From contig NZ_SJUO01000001.1 of assembly GCF_004336985.1 (NCBI RefSeq), forward strand, positions 310,001 to 374,000: DNA of 64,000 nt, read 5' to 3'. Under the pieces are notes generated by a model. It did no database searches. It was not told the origin of the DNA and saw only the letters and a program-made list of their open reading frames with translations. Source of the DNA: Exiguobacterium sp. SL-9. Its GTDB lineage: Bacteria > Bacillota > Bacilli > Exiguobacteriales > Exiguobacteriaceae. Positions 16,852 through 25,492 of this stretch are shown in pieces; within the stretch, counting starts at the first letter, position 1, and each line of letters starts with the position of its first letter. Both the position numbers and the translations under genes were made by a program.

Positions 16852-16865
16852 AGAAAGCGCTTTCA
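16852..16865. promoter_or_regulatory. cre box upstream of the nucleoside transporter operon
   Basis: AGAAAGCGCTTTCA (minus strand TGAAAGCGCTTTCT) is a near-perfect palindrome matching the CcpA operator consensus. It lies between the GntR gene and the lipoprotein gene. No clear -35/-10 pair could be placed around it, so whether it represses or activates is unknown. Confidence 0.7.
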
Positions 16866-16909
16866 CGCTATTCCCCAAAAATAACTGTTTCCGGATAAAA
16901 CGAACGTGC

Positions 16910-17629
16910 TTAGACGCGTTTTCGAACGACGTGGAAGTCGAAGCGGTCCGCTCGGAAAAAGTTCGCCGAATCGAGCAACGGTAAATCGCTCTCATCGTAA
17001 TGCAATTGTTTCAATGCCAGTAACGGTTGGTCCGTTTGAAGTTGCGTCGAAATTTCAGCGTTCACACTCGGTTCGATGTGCGTGATCGCATATGCGACCC
17101 GACGTCCTACCTCTGTTTCGAGCGCGTCGAACAACGACTTCCCTTCCGTCAACGCCTTCGGATTCGAGACGAGATGGGCTGGAATTTTATCGACACAGTA
17201 GACAACTGGTGTCTCATCCGCATATCGAATCCGGACGATCCGATAAATCGGTGAGTTCGGTTCGATTTTTAAACGCTCGGCTTCTCTCTCGGTTGCTAGA
17301 ACCTTTTCGGCCACCAACACTTTCGTTCCTGGTGTCATTTTGGCGCGCATGATCATGTCCGTGACACTGAACAGCTCTTCGATCCCAGAAGTAAACGGGG
17401 GTTTTGAACTGATAAAAGTCCCGACGCCATGTTTCCGCACGACAAATTTCTCGTCCTCGAGGATACGAAGCGCTTCTCGGAGCGTCGCTCGACTGACTCC
17501 TAGTTGCTTCGACAACTCGAATTCTGAAGGAAGTTTCTCTCCTTCACGATAGACACCATCGTCGATATCTTGCTTGATTTTCTCAATCACGCGAAGATAG
17601 AGCAAGCGATGATCGAGCTTGATCGACAT
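16910..17629 (-). CDS. ymfC: GntR/HutC-family transcription regulator with UTRA domain
   Basis: A 239-residue regulator with an N-terminal GntR winged helix (LPSEFELSKQLGVSRATLREALRILEDEKFVVRKHGVGTF) and a C-terminal UTRA effector-binding domain. Orthologous by position to B. subtilis YmfC, which lies next to spoIIIE. Its placement just upstream of the BMP nucleoside transporter in the same direction suggests it controls that operon, with a nucleoside or related compound as effector; this is inference. The ATG at 17629 has AAAGGTGG eight bases upstream; a GTG at 17641 is in frame but lacks a site. Confidence 0.86.
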   Translation of the reverse strand: MSIKLDHRLLYLRVIEKIKQDIDDGVYREGEKLPSEFELSKQLGVSRATLREALRILEDEKFVVRKHGVGTFISSKPPFTSGIEELFSVTDMIMRAKMTPGTKVLVAEKVLATEREAERLKIEPNSPIYRIVRIRYADETPVVYCVDKIPAHLVSNPKALTEGKSLFDALETEVGRRVAYAITHIEPSVNAEISTQLQTDQPLLALKQLHYDESDLPLLDSANFFRADRFDFHVVRKRV

Positions 17630-17701
17630 GGGCCTCACCACCTTTACCTATTTCTTACCAGTGCTCAGACATCTGACGTATGAATGTCCTTGCCAATATT
17701 A

Positions 17702-17730
17702 AGTATAGGGATTCGAGAAATAGAACGCAA
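17702..17730 (-). promoter_or_regulatory. Sigma-A promoter of ymfC
   Basis: Minus strand TTGCGT (17725-17730), 17-base spacer, TATACT (17702-17707), about 70 bases before the ymfC start. Confidence 0.6.
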
Positions 17731-17982
17731 TACTTTTTGTTCGGAATCAGGGAAATATTTTAAAGTGAAGGGATTCCAAACGCTTCATAGTCTATATTAC
17801 CTGTTCTGACCTGCTTTGAAAAGAAATCGTAAAATGAAAACGGTATTAAAAAATGAAAGCGGTTCAACAGTTTTAGTAGTATGTCTTAATGCCTCGAATA
17901 GGTCAGATGTGCTATATTAGTTCAACTTAACATGACTTTCCCTCGGCATCCCCCATTCACATCAGATTCGTTAAAATAAAAC

Positions 17983-18031
17983 AAAAAACGAACGATAATG
18001 ACATGCGGTCAATTATCATTCGTTTTTTTGT
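17983..18031 (-). terminator. Terminator of ftsK/spoIIIE
   Basis: CGAACGATAATGAC and GTCAATTATCATTCG form a long, nearly perfect stem; the minus strand then reads TTTTTTGTTTTATTT. Confidence 0.9.
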
Positions 18032-18032
18032 T

Positions 18033-20216
18033 TTATGCTTCCGGTTGGTTAATGAGTACTTTCCGCGGTTTGGAGCCCTCTGAAGGTCCGACATAGCCGG
18101 CCTGTTCAAGCGAATCGATCAAACGGGCGGCCCGGTTATAACCGATTCGGAATCTTCGTTGAATCATCGAAGTGGACGCCGTCTCTTGCGTCAAGATAAA
18201 CTGTACGACTTCATCGAACAATGTATCGTCCGAGTCGATTGTCGTGACCTCTTCTTCTTTCGGCATCATCGCCTCGACGTACTGGGCCCGTTGCTGGGCG
18301 ATGACATGATTGACGACCGTTTCGACTTCTTGGTCCGATACGAACGCACCTTGCACACGAATCGGTTTGTTCATTCCGTTGGCGAGCATGAGCATGTCAC
18401 CTCGTCCGAGTAGCTTCTCGGCCCCTCCTCCGTCGAGGATGGTCCGTGAATCTGTCTGTGACGAGACAGCGAAAGCGATACGTGACGGGATATTCGCTTT
18501 GATGACGCCCGTGATGACATCGACCGATGGACGTTGCGTGGCGAGCACCATATGGATCCCCGCCGCCCGAGCCATCTGGGCAAGACGCATGATGGCGTCC
18601 TCGACATCGTTCGAGGCGACCATCATCAAGTCCGCGAGTTCATCGACGATGACGACGATGAACGGCAGACGTTTCGCATCCTCATCGTCCGACTTGTCGA
18701 CGAGTTCGTTGTATCCTTCGATATTTCGAACGCCGTAACGGCTGAACAACTCATAGCGCCGTTCCATCTCGGCAACGACTTGCTTGAGCGCTTGGGCCGC
18801 TTTCTTCGGATCCGTCACGACCGGTGTCAACAAATGCGGAACGCCGTTATAAACATTCAACTCGACCATTTTCGGGTCAATCATCATGAGCCGGACCTCA
18901 TCGGGTCGTGTGCGCATCAAGAGCGACACAATCATGCCGTTAATGCAGACCGATTTCCCGGACCCGGTCGACCCTGCGACGAGCAAGTGCGGCATTTTAT
19001 TCAAAGCGATTGTCACCGTTTCCCCACTGATGCTACGCCCGAGAGCGACAAGGAGTGGCGACTGCTCCCGCTTGACCGGATCAGCTTCGAGCACTTCTCG
19101 GAGACAGACCGGTGCCACTTCTTGGTTCGGGACTTCAATCCCGATGGCGGCCTTTCCGGGGATTGGCGCCTCGATGCGGATATCTTTCGCGGCGAGCGCG
19201 AGGGCAAGGTCATCACTGAGCGAGGTGATGCGGCTCACTTTGACACCGATGTCTGGTTGCAGTTCATACTTTGTCACGGTCGGACCGAGGTGGATTTTCA
19301 ATACTTTCACCCCGACGCCGAACGATTTCAGCGTTTGGACAAGTTTCGTCGCGTTCGCTTTCAGGCGGGCGTTTTCCCCGGACAGATCGGTCACGACCGG
19401 CTCACTGAGAATCGTGAACGTCGGCAACTCATACGTGTCCGATACGTCTTGTGACGCCGTCATCATCATGTCCTCGGTCGGTAGGTCGACCACTTCTTCC
19501 GACGGCGCCGCCTCCTCTGTTTTCGGACGTTTCTCGGCGACGACTTTCTCACTGAACCCGACGATTGGAATATCGTGCATCGTCACCGCATCCGCTTCAG
19601 GCTCGGCTTCAACCGCGGCCGGTGTCGGGTCGACTTTCGCTGGTCCCGGAACCGTTTTCTTCCGATTTGACACTTGGGCCGGTTTGACCCGTTCCCGGTC
19701 GTTCCACTCTTGTTTGATGGCCGTACCCGTCTCAAGCAATCTAGCCCCGAGCGTTCGCCAAATCGTCGGGGATAACAGCGAGATACCGACAATCATACTG
19801 AGGGCACCTAAAAAAATAATGCCGAAATCGGAGAGTAAATATTGATTGAGTCGATAGAGCGCCCCGTTGACCGCGCCCCGTTCGGCCCCCCATACGAGAT
19901 CACCGAACATGAGAAACGAGACGAACAATAACAACATGCCAGTCCGTTGCATCGGCCGAAACTTGTTTAAAAAGACGAGCAACGTGAATGCAATTGCCAA
20001 ATACGTAACAGCCCCCCAGCCCCCGAACAACGTCGTCGCAAGGAGCGACGTCTGATTGCCGACCCATCCGAAATCGAACAGGGAGAAGATGAACGCCGTG
20101 ATTGATAAGACGAATGCGATCCAGCCATATGTATGTAGTGGGATGGGCTGGTTTTTCGTACGTCTCGTCGTCGGTCGCTTCCGCTTCACCGGAGTTTTTC
20201 TCGTTTTTTGTGCCAC
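18033..20216 (-). CDS. ftsK: DNA translocase FtsK/SpoIIIE
   Basis: A 727-residue septal DNA pump that clears chromosome DNA from the closing division septum. Residues 1-170 contain about four membrane helices after a basic N-terminus ([18 protein letters not shown]), followed by an acidic/proline linker to about 260, a RecA-like motor with Walker [15 protein letters not shown], and a C-terminal winged-helix gamma domain ([29 protein letters not shown]) that reads polar KOPS/SRS sites. The start is GTG with AGGAGG upstream, right after the terminator of rnjB. Since spore genes are missing from this region, I expect a vegetative role. Confidence 0.93.
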   Translation of the reverse strand: MAQKTRKTPVKRKRPTTRRTKNQPIPLHTYGWIAFVLSITAFIFSLFDFGWVGNQTSLLATTLFGGWGAVTYLAIAFTLLVFLNKFRPMQRTGMLLLFVSFLMFGDLVWGAERGAVNGALYRLNQYLLSDFGIIFLGALSMIVGISLLSPTIWRTLGARLLETGTAIKQEWNDRERVKPAQVSNRKKTVPGPAKVDPTPAAVEAEPEADAVTMHDIPIVGFSEKVVAEKRPKTEEAAPSEEVVDLPTEDMMMTASQDVSDTYELPTFTILSEPVVTDLSGENARLKANATKLVQTLKSFGVGVKVLKIHLGPTVTKYELQPDIGVKVSRITSLSDDLALALAAKDIRIEAPIPGKAAIGIEVPNQEVAPVCLREVLEADPVKREQSPLLVALGRSISGETVTIALNKMPHLLVAGSTGSGKSVCINGMIVSLLMRTRPDEVRLMMIDPKMVELNVYNGVPHLLTPVVTDPKKAAQALKQVVAEMERRYELFSRYGVRNIEGYNELVDKSDDEDAKRLPFIVVIVDELADLMMVASNDVEDAIMRLAQMARAAGIHMVLATQRPSVDVITGVIKANIPSRIAFAVSSQTDSRTILDGGGAEKLLGRGDMLMLANGMNKPIRVQGAFVSDQEVETVVNHVIAQQRAQYVEAMMPKEEEVTTIDSDDTLFDEVVQFILTQETASTSMIQRRFRIGYNRAARLIDSLEQAGYVGPSEGSKPRKVLINQPEA

Positions 20217-20230
20217 CTTAGATTCCTCCT

Positions 20231-20264
20231 AAAAAAACAAGGCAAAAGTCTGATGACTTTTGCC
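20231..20264 (-). terminator. Terminator of rnjB abutting the ftsK ribosome binding site
   Basis: GGCAAAAGTC, 4-base loop and GACTTTTGCC, then TTGTTTTTTT; AGGAGG for ftsK begins one base after the T-run. Confidence 0.92.
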
Positions 20265-20278
20265 TCAATCTCAATTCC

Positions 20279-21946
20279 TTAAATCTCCATGATGATCGGC
20301 AAGATCATCGGACGACGTTTCGTCTGCTCGAACAAGTAGACGCTGAGCCGCTCGCGGATATTTGATTTCAACTCGGTCCAATCACTTCCAGCTTGGAGAC
20401 TCTTCTCGATCTGTTTCGTGACGATGCGGTTCGCTTCTGAGATCATCTCTTCTGATTCACGCATATAGACGAATCCGCGCGAGATGAGTTCAGGTCCTGA
20501 AATCAATTTCTTCTGTTTCCGGTTCAACGTGACGACGCAGAGGACGACACCATCTTGTGACAAAAGACGACGGTCACGGAGGACGATATTGCCGACGTCC
20601 CCGACACCAATTCCGTCAATCAAAACATTGCCGGCTGGTACTTTTCGAGTCATCCGAGCTTTACGTCCCGTGAACTCCACGACATCCCCTTTTTCGACGA
20701 TAAAGATGTTGTTCGATTTCACACCGACTTGTTCGGCGAGCTTCGAGTGGGCCATCTGCATCCGGTACTCTCCGTGAATCGGGAGGAAGTACTTCGGTTT
20801 GACGAGGTTCAACATGAGCTTGAGCTCTTCGGCCGAACCGTGTCCCGAAACGTGTACTTTCCGTTGGTTATAGATGACGTTCGCACCTGAACGGAAGAGC
20901 AGGTCAATCGTCTTCGAGACCGACTTCTCGTTCCCTGGAATCGGTGTCGCCGCGATGACGACCGTATCGTTCAAGCGGATGTTCACTTGTTTATGGGCGT
21001 TGCGCGCCATGCGCGTCAAGGCCGCCATCGGCTCACCTTGTGAACCGGTCGTCAAGATGACGACTTTGTTGTCCGGCAAACGATTCACTTGCGAGAGCTC
21101 GACGAGTGTCTTCGGCTTAAAGCGTAAGTAGTTCAGCTTTTGAGCCACTTCGACGATGTTGACCATGCTGCGTCCGACGACGGCGACTTTGCGGTCATTC
21201 GCTTCGGCTGCCGCGAACACTTGTTGCAGACGATGCACGTTCGAAGCGAATGACGCGACGATGACGCGACCTTCGGCTTGATAGATGACATCATTCAACT
21301 CGGCACCGACGAGCGATTCCGAACCAGTTTGACCTGGACGTTCCGCGTTCGTCGAATCCGACAAGAGGCATAGAACGCCGCGTTGACCGATGGCTGCCAA
21401 CTTGTTAAAGTCTGACTGTTTCCCATCGACCGGTGTGTAGTCAAACTTAAAGTCGCCCGTATGTACGATGGCGCCTTGTGACGTTTGGATACAGACCCCG
21501 ACACAGTCCGGAATCGAGTGGTTGACGCGGAAGAAAGTGATGAAATGATCAGCGATAGTCAATTTCGTTTTGGCGTCAATCAAACGGAGGTCGACTTCTT
21601 TCAATAAGCCAGCCTCTTTCAATTTGAGCTCGATCAAACCGAGCGTCAATTTCGTCCCATATACGGGAACGTGTTTCAAATCACGGAGTACATAGCTGAG
21701 TCCACCGATATGGTCTTCGTGACCATGGGTGATGAAAATCGCGCGTACCCGATCTTTATTTTCTTTCAAATACGTAATGTCCGGGATGACGATATCAATC
21801 CCGAGCATCTCATCGCCTGGAAACATAAGGCCGGCATCGATGACGAAGATGTCGTCGTCTAGTTCCACGACGTACATGTTCTTCCCGATTTCGCCTACGC
21901 CTCCAAGCGCAAAGACGCTAACGTTCTCTGTCTTCTTCTTTGACAC
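20279..21946 (-). CDS. rnjB: Ribonuclease J (RNase J2-type)
   Basis: A 555-residue metallo-beta-lactamase/beta-CASP ribonuclease with 5'-3' exonuclease and endonuclease activity in mRNA decay and rRNA maturation. The start is GTG at 21946 with AGGAGG nine bases upstream, giving MSKKKTENVSVFALGGVGEIGKN. The metal site is complete: HGHEDH at 74-79, HTGDFKFD, and SGHG in the beta-CASP part; the C-terminus ends KRRPMILPIIME. Position next to ftsK and the N-terminal sequence point to RnjB rather than RnjA, yet B. subtilis RnjB has a degenerate motif at this site. It has its own promoter and terminator. Confidence 0.9.
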   Translation of the reverse strand: MSKKKTENVSVFALGGVGEIGKNMYVVELDDDIFVIDAGLMFPGDEMLGIDIVIPDITYLKENKDRVRAIFITHGHEDHIGGLSYVLRDLKHVPVYGTKLTLGLIELKLKEAGLLKEVDLRLIDAKTKLTIADHFITFFRVNHSIPDCVGVCIQTSQGAIVHTGDFKFDYTPVDGKQSDFNKLAAIGQRGVLCLLSDSTNAERPGQTGSESLVGAELNDVIYQAEGRVIVASFASNVHRLQQVFAAAEANDRKVAVVGRSMVNIVEVAQKLNYLRFKPKTLVELSQVNRLPDNKVVILTTGSQGEPMAALTRMARNAHKQVNIRLNDTVVIAATPIPGNEKSVSKTIDLLFRSGANVIYNQRKVHVSGHGSAEELKLMLNLVKPKYFLPIHGEYRMQMAHSKLAEQVGVKSNNIFIVEKGDVVEFTGRKARMTRKVPAGNVLIDGIGVGDVGNIVLRDRRLLSQDGVVLCVVTLNRKQKKLISGPELISRGFVYMRESEEMISEANRIVTKQIEKSLQAGSDWTELKSNIRERLSVYLFEQTKRRPMILPIIMEI

Positions 21947-22003
21947 TAACAAAAACCTCCTAGATGTTGCATATTCTGTTTCGTCCACTTATCGCTACTG
22001 AAT

Positions 22004-22032
22004 ATTGTATCGGAAAACTGGTGATATGCCAA
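22004..22032 (-). promoter_or_regulatory. Sigma-A promoter of rnjB
   Basis: Minus strand TTGGCA (22027-22032), 17-base spacer, TACAAT (22004-22009), just past the stop of the upstream peptidase gene. Confidence 0.8.
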
Positions 22033-22041
22033 CATTTCCGT

Positions 22042-22695
22042 TCAATCGACGAGAGGCTTCATCACATCGGCAAGCGGCATCGTCGCTTTCTCATCCGGAC
22101 GTTTCCCGGAAGCGAGCTGACGAATCGACAAACCGAAGTCCATTTGTAAGTGTGGGTAATCCGGAAAACTTCTCCAATCCCCGCCCCATTCGAAGCCGAG
22201 CGCCTTGCCAAGCTCCCCTAGTTCTTGCCAATCCGGTTCATCCGACCGGTTATGGTCTGACTCCAAATCATAGTCGGCGCGGTTGTTGTGAATGATGACG
22301 AAATCGACGGCGAGTCCATAGTTATGATAGCTCTCGCCCGCTTTGGCGTTTGTCACGACTTGACCTGGTTTCGAGCGGCCTTGGGCGTAGAGGGCGTTCT
22401 GCTCATCAGCTGAACGATATCCGGACGTCAGGCGAACCTCGAGACCGAGGCACGAATAGGCCAGACGCACGAATGATTCGCTTCGCTCCCGCACATGCGG
22501 ATGCAGTTTGGCGAACGCCTTCTCGCTCCGCTCGACGATGACATCTTCCGAGCGGGTGTTGCGCTCACACATCCCCGCCTCAAACGTCGGTTCATCGACC
22601 CACGGCATCGGCCCCGGACGTGACAACGTGTACGCTAAAAAGATTCCGACTAAAAATGCCGTCATCGCGAACGTCAAAACGCCGGTCCATTTCAT
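22042..22695 (-). CDS. Membrane-anchored M15 peptidoglycan endopeptidase, CwlK-like
   Basis: A 217-residue peptidase with one N-terminal membrane segment (5-23) and an extracellular M15C zinc domain. Zinc ligands His124 and Asp131 (SYHNYGLAVDF) and His182 (PHLQMDF) are present, as is LTSGYRSADEQNALYAQGR. Proteins of this type (CwlK) cut the L-Ala-D-Glu bond of the peptidoglycan stem peptide; VanY-type D,D-carboxypeptidase activity is the main alternative. It overlaps femX by four bases (ATGA), so a muropeptide hydrolase and a bridge-building enzyme are made together. Last gene of the murE-femX operon. Confidence 0.85.
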   Translation of the reverse strand: MKWTGVLTFAMTAFLVGIFLAYTLSRPGPMPWVDEPTFEAGMCERNTRSEDVIVERSEKAFAKLHPHVRERSESFVRLAYSCLGLEVRLTSGYRSADEQNALYAQGRSKPGQVVTNAKAGESYHNYGLAVDFVIIHNNRADYDLESDHNRSDEPDWQELGELGKALGFEWGGDWRSFPDYPHLQMDFGLSIRQLASGKRPDEKATMPLADVMKPLVD

Positions 22696-23945
22696 CGGCG
22701 CAACCGTTTACGGAGTCCTTTGACGAGCGGTAATCCTGTTTCAAGGGCGAAATAGAGCGGACGATTCAAGACGAGATCGAACTCGCCGACCTTCTCGATC
22801 ATATCGCTGCCCCAACCTGATTTGAACGCATAGAGTCCGGCGTATTCGTCATCAGGCTCTGTGCTGCCCGATACGCCACCAAAATCATAGCGTTCGGCAC
22901 CGCTCGCCTTGGCCGCTTGCATCATCGTCCATTGCATAAGGTGGTTCGGCATGAATTCACGGAACTCATTCGAGGACGCTCCGTACAAATAATAGGAGCG
23001 TCGTCCGGCGAGCGTCAACAGACCACCCGACAAGACGAGTCCGTTCGGGTATTTCTCGTGCAACTCCGTCAGTTCCGGCAATGCTGCTTGAATCTTCTCG
23101 ATTTGTTCACGCGTCTGTTTTTGGCGGTTCAACAAGCTCGTCCGTTTCTTCTCGATTGTTTCCGTCTCGAGTGATCGTTCAATTTTCCCGAGGTCACGCT
23201 CCGCTTTTTCAAGCGTAGCCATCTGTTGGTCGAGCGCGAGCTTCGGTTCAAGTTTCGTCAAGAACAAGCGTGCGTCATCGGGTTGTAGGCAATCGTACAA
23301 GTTCTCGAAGTAATCGAGGCCACGGATGGCAAAGCCGTCCCGTTCGCCCGTTACTTTCATCAAGTCGGCGAACGTCTTGAGGCCGTCACGTCCGACTTCG
23401 GTGCAGATGATTCCTTTTCGTTCTGCCAAACGCACGTTATAGCGGAACTTGTGATGGAACTTGCCAAAAATCTCTTTCTCGCTCGGACGTAAGTCCGTCT
23501 CCATTGTGAACCGAGGCTGGGCGTAATCGAACCCCCCACCATATCCTTTATGGGTAAAGCCGAGGCTCGCCATTTCGGTCAAGAGGCCGGGTACTTCGTC
23601 TCGGTCGATATTCGGATCAATTTTTACAGTGATCGCTTTATTCGCTTTGGCGACCCGTTTCGCCTCTTCGGTCAACGCGGTCAACGACGCCACATCGTCA
23701 TAGTCGACGACGAAACCGCGAGGCGCGTAGCAAAGCGTGAACGGGAGCTTCGGTACCCGTTTAAACAACAGTAACGCGACTCCGCTCGTCACACCGGCTG
23801 TGGCGACGGCGATTCGCTCGGCGAACCAACCGTTTTGTCGTTTCACATTGGCCCAACTCGAAAGTTGGAGCAAATCCCCACGGTCATGTGCTTTGACGAA
23901 TTCGTCATGCTCTTTCTCTGTCAAGGTGATCGGTTGTACTGCCAT
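22692..23945 (-). CDS. FemABX-family peptidoglycan bridge aminoacyltransferase
   Basis: A 417-residue enzyme that adds an amino acid from aminoacyl-tRNA to the lysine side chain of lipid II. The two GNAT-like lobes are interrupted by a predicted coiled-coil arm (about 237-297, rich in Glu, Lys, Gln and Arg), the hallmark of Fem proteins. Typical segments are FHHKFRYNVRLAERKG, the GGLLTLAGRRSYYLYGASS acyl-CoA-like fold, and FKSGWG at the C-terminus. The 3-base gap after murE and 4-base overlap with the peptidase gene tie it to wall synthesis. A single such gene fits a one-residue bridge, for example the Lys-Gly type reported for Exiguobacterium; the amino acid added is inference. Confidence 0.88.
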   Translation of the reverse strand: MAVQPITLTEKEHDEFVKAHDRGDLLQLSSWANVKRQNGWFAERIAVATAGVTSGVALLLFKRVPKLPFTLCYAPRGFVVDYDDVASLTALTEEAKRVAKANKAITVKIDPNIDRDEVPGLLTEMASLGFTHKGYGGGFDYAQPRFTMETDLRPSEKEIFGKFHHKFRYNVRLAERKGIICTEVGRDGLKTFADLMKVTGERDGFAIRGLDYFENLYDCLQPDDARLFLTKLEPKLALDQQMATLEKAERDLGKIERSLETETIEKKRTSLLNRQKQTREQIEKIQAALPELTELHEKYPNGLVLSGGLLTLAGRRSYYLYGASSNEFREFMPNHLMQWTMMQAAKASGAERYDFGGVSGSTEPDDEYAGLYAFKSGWGSDMIEKVGEFDLVLNRPLYFALETGLPLVKGLRKRLRR

Positions 23946-23948
23946 AAA

Positions 23949-25409
23949 TCAAGATTCCTCCGTCTTCAAAATTGTCGCTCGGACGATCGCTTCTTCATCT
24001 AGCGGAATTTTCTCATTGCCAATGATTTGATATTTTTCATGTCCTTTGCCAGCCAAGACGACGATATTATCGGACTCGGCCAATTTGGCTGCATAGCGGA
24101 CTGCTTCTTCCCGGTCCCCAATTTCAACAAAATTGTCGTGGGTCATCCCGGCAGCGATGCCGCTCGTGATGGAGTCGTATGCTTCGAATCGCGGGTCATC
24201 CGTCGTGATGACGACCGTTCCCGCATATTTCGAGGCCATCGCCCCCATCGTCGGTCGCTTCGTGATGTCACGATTTCCGCCTGTCCCGATCAAGAACACA
24301 ATCTTCTCTTTCGGCACGCCGACGAGCGACTTCAAGCATTGCTCGATGCCGTCGGGCGTGTGGGCATAATCCGCATAGACGTTATAGCCCGGTACATCGA
24401 GGCGTTGCATCCGCCCTTTGGCCGGATGGATCGCTTCGAGTGCCTGGACGATTTCGGGCAAGCGATAGCCTGCCGCGAGCAGGCAACCGGTCGCGAGCAA
24501 GATGTTATATACGTTGAAGCGGCCGATGAATTGGACCGTCAACGGATGGCGTTCGCCTTGATAGTTGAGGCAAAAGCTCGTCTCTGACAGCGTCTGAACG
24601 ATATCTGATGCCGTCACGTCTGCCATCGCGTCAATCGCATATGTGATCACTCGCGCCCCTGTCATCGTCTCATACAGCTTGCTGTATGGGTCGTCCGCGT
24701 TCAACACGGCGACTTTGTGACGTGACGCCATCTGTCCGAGCTGTGCGAATAACAAGCCTTTCGCACGTGCATAGTTCTCGAACGTGCCGTGAAAATCAAG
24801 GTGATCGTGCGTCAAGTTCGTGAATCCGACGATATCAAAGTCCGTTCCGATGACGCGGCCGAGTTCGAGTCCGTGCGATGAGACTTCCATCATCACATCG
24901 GTCACCCCTTCTGCGTGCATCCGGGCGAGCAACTGTTGGAGCTCTGAACTTTGCGGCGTCGTGTTTTTACTTGGGACGACCGTATCGTTAATGCGAACCT
25001 CGACCGTGCCAATCAAGCCGGTACTATGTCCGAGTTCTGTAAGTACGTCACGTAAAATGGTTGTCGTCGTCGTCTTGCCGTTCGTTCCCGTGATCCCGAA
25101 CAGACGCATCTGCTCAGACGGATATTGATAGAACGCAGACGCCAATAAACCGACCGTACGCGTGCTGTCGCGCACGATCAAGTTCGGCACACTCAAAGAG
25201 AGCGGCCGTTCACTGACGACGGCGACAGCGCCTTTGCTGACCGCTAGATCGGCGTAGTCATGACCGTCGACCGTATAGCCTTTGATGGCGACGAAGAGCG
25301 TCCCAGGGACGACTTCACGCGAGTCGGTCGTCACATGGGTCACTGTGATGCCTTGTAAGTTTGGTTGATTAATCAATTGTATGTGGTTAGCTAAATCCGT
25401 TAAGTTCAA
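23949..25409 (-). CDS. murE: UDP-MurNAc-tripeptide synthetase
   Basis: Adds the third residue (meso-diaminopimelate or L-lysine) to UDP-MurNAc-L-Ala-D-Glu. Mur ligase layout is clear: N-terminal UDP-binding domain with TTDSREVVPG, ATP loop GTNGKTTT, central VSSHGLELGR and LTHDHLDFHG, and a C-terminal domain with YADYAHTPDG and GGNRDITKRP. The specificity motif reads DDPR (404-407) followed by FEAYDS, not the DNPRSEDP common in diaminopimelate enzymes. The chosen TTG has GAAGGGA upstream; a GTG at 25427 is in frame. Unusually, murE is here rather than in the mraY-murD cluster, next to femX. Confidence 0.9.
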   Translation of the reverse strand: MNLTDLANHIQLINQPNLQGITVTHVTTDSREVVPGTLFVAIKGYTVDGHDYADLAVSKGAVAVVSERPLSLSVPNLIVRDSTRTVGLLASAFYQYPSEQMRLFGITGTNGKTTTTTILRDVLTELGHSTGLIGTVEVRINDTVVPSKNTTPQSSELQQLLARMHAEGVTDVMMEVSSHGLELGRVIGTDFDIVGFTNLTHDHLDFHGTFENYARAKGLLFAQLGQMASRHKVAVLNADDPYSKLYETMTGARVITYAIDAMADVTASDIVQTLSETSFCLNYQGERHPLTVQFIGRFNVYNILLATGCLLAAGYRLPEIVQALEAIHPAKGRMQRLDVPGYNVYADYAHTPDGIEQCLKSLVGVPKEKIVFLIGTGGNRDITKRPTMGAMASKYAGTVVITTDDPRFEAYDSITSGIAAGMTHDNFVEIGDREEAVRYAAKLAESDNIVVLAGKGHEKYQIIGNEKIPLDEEAIVRATILKTEES

Positions 25410-25462
25410 GTCTTTCCCTTCTTTCACCTGTTCCTGTCCAAAGTAAAGAATACCTCTTAATC

Positions 25463-25491
25463 AGTGTAGAGAACTTACAATTCGGTTTCAA
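25463..25491 (-). promoter_or_regulatory. Sigma-A promoter of the murE-femX operon
   Basis: Minus strand TTGAAA (25486-25491), 17-base spacer, TACACT (25463-25468), immediately after the mlpA stop. Confidence 0.8.
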
Positions 25492-25492
25492 G

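Larger units (their letters stand above)
17642..18032. other. Intergenic region between ftsK and ymfC
   Basis: About 390 bases without a gene. It holds the ymfC promoter at its left end and the ftsK terminator at its right end. The AT-rich middle has two imperfect cre-like stretches (near 17835 and 17852) but no convincing open reading frame, RNA gene or repeat. Confidence 0.6.

Noticed and set aside
17835-17867. Two cre-like sequences between ftsK and ymfC
   Set aside because: Both depart from the consensus in the second half-site and lie far from the ymfC promoter.
18534-19845. Long plus-strand open frames of 306 and 319 residues opposite ftsK
   Set aside because: They are antisense shadows of a clear ftsK gene, with no ribosome binding site and low-complexity Arg/Ser-rich products.
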